In this document: positions 60,275-64,000 of the stretch, in pieces
How positions within the stretch are numbered: position 1 is the first letter of the stretch
How the letters are laid out: each line of letters begins with the position of its first letter
Assembly: GCA_965223585.1 (NCBI GenBank)
Contig: CBDCWW010000024.1
Span: forward strand, 496,001 to 560,000
Reading direction: 5' to 3'
DNA from: CBDCVN01 sp965223585
GTDB lineage: Bacteria > Deinococcota > Deinococci > Deinococcales > Trueperaceae
DNA: 64,000 nucleotides
The notes under the pieces: model-generated
Database searches by the model: none
Seen by the model: only the letters and a program-made list of their open reading frames with translations
What the model was told of the DNA's origin: nothing
Made by a program: the position numbers and the translations under genes

Positions 60275-62178
60275 CTTTAGCTACTTACGCTCCTTTTGTA
60301 GCCCTTTTAGGGGCATTTATCAACGGATTTTTTGGCAAACGCTTAAAAGAACCTTTACCCGGCATAATTGCCTCTTCAATTGTAGCTATTTGCTTTGCTC
60401 TTTCTACAATAAGTTTTGTAGAACTAATAAGCCTAGAAGAAAAAAGCCTTAATGTACCTTTATGGCAATTTTTGCAGGCTGGCGAGCTTAATCTTGCTAT
60501 TGGCTTTACTATAGATACCTTAAGCATCATTATGATGCTGATTATTACTGGAGTAGGACTTCTAATTCATATTTACTCAATAGGTTATATGCATGGGGAT
60601 AAAGGTTATAGTCGCTACTTTGCACTTTTAAACCTTTTTATTGCTGCGATGCTCATCCTAGTGATGGCTGACTCTTACCCTCTTATGTTTATAGGCTGGG
60701 AAGGAGTTGGAGTTTGCTCCTACTTGTTAATTGGTTTTTGGTATAGCCACAAACTGAATGCCGATGCTGCCCGTAAGGCTTTTATTGTTAACCGTATTGG
60801 TGATATAGGTTTTCTTTTGGCAATGTTTCTAATTTTTAAAGTTTTTTCTACTCTTAATATCGCCAATGTTAATTTAGCTGTAGAAAATTTTGAAGTGGGC
60901 ACTGTTGCAATAAGTATTATTTGCATACTCTTTATGTTAGCTGCTGCTGGTAAATCAGCACAGCTACCCTTGCACACATGGCTACCTGATGCTATGGCTG
61001 GCCCTACCCCTGTTTCAGCACTTATTCATGCTGCTACCATGGTGACCGCCGGAGTATATTTAATAGCTCGCTCTGGAGCACTTTTTGCACTCTCACCACT
61101 AGGCTCAGCTGTAGTAGCTTGGCTAGGTGCATTAACTGCTTTGATTGCTGCTTTTAGTGCTGTGTCACAAAAGGACATCAAGAAGATTTTGGCTTATTCA
61201 ACGATTTCTCAGCTTGGCTATATGTTTGCTGCTGTTGGTGTAGGGGCTTATTGGGTAGGTATATTTCATGTTTTTACCCATGCCTTTTTTAAAGCCTTGC
61301 TATTTTTAGCTTCGGGTTCAGTTATTCACGCCCTTAATGGCGAGCAAAACATTGAGAAAATGGGCGGTCTAAGAAAATATTTGCCTATTACCAATATTAT
61401 GGCCTTGATTGCTACTTTAGCTATTGCGGGTGTACCGCTTTTAGCAGGCTTTTTCTCTAAAGATGCTATTTTGAGCCACGCCTTTAATAGTACTTTGTTA
61501 GATGGTTATGGCAACTATGCTATTTACTTTATTTTGCTTGTTACTGCTGGGTTGACAGCTTTTTACATGTTTAGGTGGTATCATTGCATTTTCTTAGGTA
61601 AAGAGCGTTTTGAAATTAAAGTACACGCTCTACCACTTATAATGACCATACCGTTAGTTATTTTAGGTTTTGGTAGTGTCTTTGCAGGGTATTTGGGCTT
61701 GCCTGAATTTTTAAATGCTAATTGGTTTGGGGGTTGGCTCGAGCACTCCACAAAGACTGCAGCATTCAGACACCTGACACTAGCCGCAGAAATAGTTTTA
61801 ATGTTGCTATCTACAGCAGTAGTTGCCCTAGGTCTTTTAGGAGCTTACTGGGTTTATGAAATGAAAAAAGGCAAACCTGCAAAAGACTTTAAAGAAAGCA
61901 TTTACAAAGAAATAAACAACTGGTCAGCGAGTGCTTTAGGTATTGATAACCTTTACAATCAATTAATTGTACACCCTAGTGAAAGATTAGCTAAAATATT
62001 TAACAGAGTGGATAAAAACCTAATGATTGGTTTGCGTGAAGGGGTGCTGGGCATAAGCAAGCTAGCAAAACTTCTTAGAGTAGTGCAAAATGGCTTTGTA
62101 AGAAGTTATGCCCTGATTATGCTAATTGGTGCAGTACTGATAGTACTCTATTTAGCTTTTAGCGGAGGTGCTGCATGA
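60271..62178 (+). CDS. nuoL: NADH-quinone oxidoreductase subunit L
   Basis: A 635-residue antiporter-like subunit, the distal proton pump of complex I. MFIGWEGVGVCSYLLIGFWY, LPLHTWLPDAMAGPTPVSALIHAATMVTAGVYL and KKILAYSTISQLGYMF are hallmark motifs with the conserved Lys and Glu. The C-terminal 100 residues or so form the amphipathic lateral-helix region (VYEMKKGKPAKDFKESIYKE and beyond). It overlaps nuoM by four bases. Confidence 0.97.
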   Translation: MTLATYAPFVALLGAFINGFFGKRLKEPLPGIIASSIVAICFALSTISFVELISLEEKSLNVPLWQFLQAGELNLAIGFTIDTLSIIMMLIITGVGLLIHIYSIGYMHGDKGYSRYFALLNLFIAAMLILVMADSYPLMFIGWEGVGVCSYLLIGFWYSHKLNADAARKAFIVNRIGDIGFLLAMFLIFKVFSTLNIANVNLAVENFEVGTVAISIICILFMLAAAGKSAQLPLHTWLPDAMAGPTPVSALIHAATMVTAGVYLIARSGALFALSPLGSAVVAWLGALTALIAAFSAVSQKDIKKILAYSTISQLGYMFAAVGVGAYWVGIFHVFTHAFFKALLFLASGSVIHALNGEQNIEKMGGLRKYLPITNIMALIATLAIAGVPLLAGFFSKDAILSHAFNSTLLDGYGNYAIYFILLVTAGLTAFYMFRWYHCIFLGKERFEIKVHALPLIMTIPLVILGFGSVFAGYLGLPEFLNANWFGGWLEHSTKTAAFRHLTLAAEIVLMLLSTAVVALGLLGAYWVYEMKKGKPAKDFKESIYKEINNWSASALGIDNLYNQLIVHPSERLAKIFNRVDKNLMIGLREGVLGISKLAKLLRVVQNGFVRSYALIMLIGAVLIVLYLAFSGGAA

Positions 62179-63650
62179 TAGCTTTGTGGCTTATTCTAAC
62201 GCCTGTTATTGCTGTACTGCTTATTACTTTTGTTCCTAGCAAGTGGGTTGATAAGGTATTTGCTTTACTGAGTAGTGTAGCTACTTTTGTACTGACACTT
62301 TTTGTTGCCCAAAGCAGCCTTCAGGTAGAGTGGTTAGATAAATTTGGGATTTACTTTGCTTTGGATGGTAATGGTGGCTCGAGCCTACTAATCCTAACAG
62401 CTAACCTAGTAATGGTTCCCGTTATCATTTATGCTTCTGCCAAAATAGAGAGGCAAACAGGCGTTTTCCTAACCATGCTATTAATTATGCAAGCAGGTCT
62501 AAATGGTATTTTCCTAGCCAAGGATTTGGTACTGTTTTATATTTTTTGGGAAATTACTTTTATTCCTAGCTTAATAATGCTATTTGTTTGGGGAAGAAAA
62601 CAAAGGCGTGAAGCTACATATAGTTATTTAGTTTATGCAATGACAGGTTCTCTTTTAATGCTAATGTCTATACTAGCTATAAGACCCTTGTCTGAAGCAG
62701 ATAGCTACCTTTTTAGTGATTTATTGGCTGCTACACCAAACTTAGCTTTGTCTACACAAAGCTGGCTCTTTTTAGGTTTTGTTTTTGCTTTTGCTGTTAA
62801 AACACCTCTTATCCCTGTTCACTCTTGGCTAATAGGTTTTCACGAACAAAATCATCCTAGTGGTGTAGCCGATGTAGCTGGAACACTTTATAAAGTAGGA
62901 GCTTGGGGCTTTTTTGCTTGGGCACTGCCACTTTTGCCCGGAGCTGCTGAAGTTTTCTCTCCTTTTTTACTAGCTTTAGCTGCTGTTACTGCTTTATATG
63001 CAGCTTGGCTAGCTACCTATCAAACAAACCTAAAACGTTTACTAGCCTATGCTTCTTTATCTCATATGGGTATAGTAGCAGCAGGAGTTTTTGCTTTGCA
63101 TATAGCGGGTTTAAATGGAGCCATTTACCTACTAGCTGCCCAAATGGTTTCTACTGGTGCACTCTTCCTAATATCTGGTATGCTTTTTAGACGTCGTCAA
63201 AGCTTTGAACTTGATAGTTATGGTGGTGCAGCCAAAAGTGCTCCTGCTCTAGCTGCCATAACCCTCTTTGTTTTGTTTGCTAGTATTGGTGTGCCCGGCT
63301 TAGCAAATTTCCCCGGTGAGTTTTTAAGTCTACTAGGGGTATTTCAGCAGAATCCTTACCTAGCTGTGTTAGCTTGTGGAGCAATAATTGCTGCAGGGGT
63401 GTATGGAGTAAACCTTTATCAAAGGCTTTATCAAGGCGAGGAAACATCGCCGCTATCTGAAATAAAGTTTAGAGAGGTTGCTATGCTTGCTCCTCTTTTA
63501 GTCATGATTGTTTATTTAGGCACATTGCCTCATAAGCATCTTCAAGATATTGAGGTACAGGCCAACACGATTGCTAAACAACACAAAGACATGTTTACCG
63601 TGAAACATAGTGCTCCAAATCAGCCAAAACCTCAGGAAGGGGACCACTAA
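62175..63650 (+). CDS. nuoM: NADH-quinone oxidoreductase subunit M
   Basis: A 491-residue antiporter-like subunit. FYIFWEITFIPSLIMLFVWG, AFAVKTPLIPVHSWLIGFHEQ, GVADVAGTLYKVGAWGFF and KRLLAYASLSHMGIVAAGVF mark the NuoM family. The tail after residue 465 (KQHKDMFTVKHSAPNQPKPQE) is polar. Its stop overlaps the nuoN start. Confidence 0.97.
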   Translation: MIALWLILTPVIAVLLITFVPSKWVDKVFALLSSVATFVLTLFVAQSSLQVEWLDKFGIYFALDGNGGSSLLILTANLVMVPVIIYASAKIERQTGVFLTMLLIMQAGLNGIFLAKDLVLFYIFWEITFIPSLIMLFVWGRKQRREATYSYLVYAMTGSLLMLMSILAIRPLSEADSYLFSDLLAATPNLALSTQSWLFLGFVFAFAVKTPLIPVHSWLIGFHEQNHPSGVADVAGTLYKVGAWGFFAWALPLLPGAAEVFSPFLLALAAVTALYAAWLATYQTNLKRLLAYASLSHMGIVAAGVFALHIAGLNGAIYLLAAQMVSTGALFLISGMLFRRRQSFELDSYGGAAKSAPALAAITLFVLFASIGVPGLANFPGEFLSLLGVFQQNPYLAVLACGAIIAAGVYGVNLYQRLYQGEETSPLSEIKFREVAMLAPLLVMIVYLGTLPHKHLQDIEVQANTIAKQHKDMFTVKHSAPNQPKPQEGDH

Positions 63651-64000
63651 TGACTATAGGTACAGAATTTATAACTGGAAGCTTAGTACCGCCTGCCTTA
63701 TTGCTAATCACCGCCTCATTTGTGCTAATAAGAGCGTTGTGGTGGCCTTCTGTTAGGCAGACTGTTATATTTAGTCTTCTTGGGCTCGCCTATGCCTTTT
63801 TAGCTAATAGCTTGCTTTTTGGTCAAGTGAAACAGCATGGAGGACTTAGTAGTTTTGGTGGGCGTTATGTTATAGATAATTTTGCTCTATCCTTTAACTT
63901 AGTTATTTTGCTAGGCACTGTCCTAGCTATTTTAGTTAGCTTTGAGTACTTGAAACGCTTTAACTTAGATCATATCGAGTACTACCCTCTTATACTACTT
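63650..64000 (+). CDS. nuoN: NADH-quinone oxidoreductase subunit N, 3' end beyond window
   Basis: The ATG at 63650 overlaps the nuoM stop (TAATG). The visible 117 residues form the first membrane helices (LLLITASFVLIRALWWPSV) and end in FALSFNLVILLGTVLAIL and EYLKRFNLDHIEYYPLILL, matching the NuoN segment that precedes the first pump half. The gene runs off the right edge. Confidence 0.93.
   Translation, partial: MTIGTEFITGSLVPPALLLITASFVLIRALWWPSVRQTVIFSLLGLAYAFLANSLLFGQVKQHGGLSSFGGRYVIDNFALSFNLVILLGTVLAILVSFEYLKRFNLDHIEYYPLILL

Overview
The window is AT-rich bacterial chromosome (roughly 38% GC by eye) in which core metabolic and respiratory genes are interleaved with mobile and accessory DNA. 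I cannot place the organism firmly. The SNF2 helicase/SWIM-protein pair, MalT-type LuxR regulator, TIR-WD40 protein, sucA-sucB pair, nuoKLMN block and several promoters whose -10 box sits 6-7 nt from the start codon (leaderless mRNAs) would suit a Deinococcota or Chloroflexota relative. This is inference from gene content. A striking genome-style feature is the hexamer CTCGAG, seen about 60 times, which behaves like a HIP1-type over-represented palindrome and is absent from several regions that look imported.

Layout. 0-9.2 kb, minus strand: the N-terminal part of an M16 peptidase-like subunit, a membrane protein coupled to nicotinate phosphoribosyltransferase (pncB), a decayed IS630 element directly upstream of pncB, then sucB and sucA for 2-oxoglutarate dehydrogenase. 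9.5-19.8 kb: three tandem paralogues of exported TolB-like/FG-GAP propeller proteins. The middle one is cut off by two inverted copies of an ISAzo13-like element that carry a probable programmed -1 frameshift. 19.9-28.4 kb: a disordered acidic protein, a TPR protein, aroA with a leaderless promoter, an orphan PAS histidine kinase, a VapBC module with a palindromic operator, and an ABC exporter. 28.4-32.7 kb: a promoter/hairpin/terminator unit (a small RNA or an attenuated leader), then the SNF2 helicase and its SWIM zinc-finger partner.

32.7-37.1 kb: a two-gene operon of a SIR2-domain protein and a 929-residue protein of unknown family, next to an IS200-type element. This is a candidate defence system with no CTCGAG sites. 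37.2-42.8 kb: a cassette-like run of small genes, namely a nucleotidyltransferase/XRE pair, a LysE-type exporter, a RelE-like pair, several small unknowns and a MerB-like gene with an internal amber codon. They are separated by five copies of a hairpin repeat bounded by CTCGAG. 43-50.7 kb: a thioester alpha-2-macroglobulin, a second IS200 element, and DUF2330, DUF2007-like and DUF309 proteins. 51-56.6 kb: a TIR-TM-WD40 protein with 14 near-identical blades, divergent from a MalT-type LuxR regulator. 56.8-59.6 kb: a hemerythrin-like protein lacking iron ligands, a truncated tautomerase gene, an Fsr-like MFS exporter and a PIN/Phd toxin-antitoxin pair. 59.9 kb to the end: nuoK, nuoL, nuoM and the start of nuoN, the membrane arm of respiratory complex I.

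Functionally, sucAB and nuoKLMN point to respiratory metabolism with an oxidative TCA cycle, and pncB to NAD salvage. The accessory layer contains three or four toxin-antitoxin modules, two proteins with NAD-consuming-type domains (SIR2, TIR) and at least five IS copies. It suggests a chromosome under phage and mobile-element pressure. No tRNA, rRNA or CRISPR array was seen.
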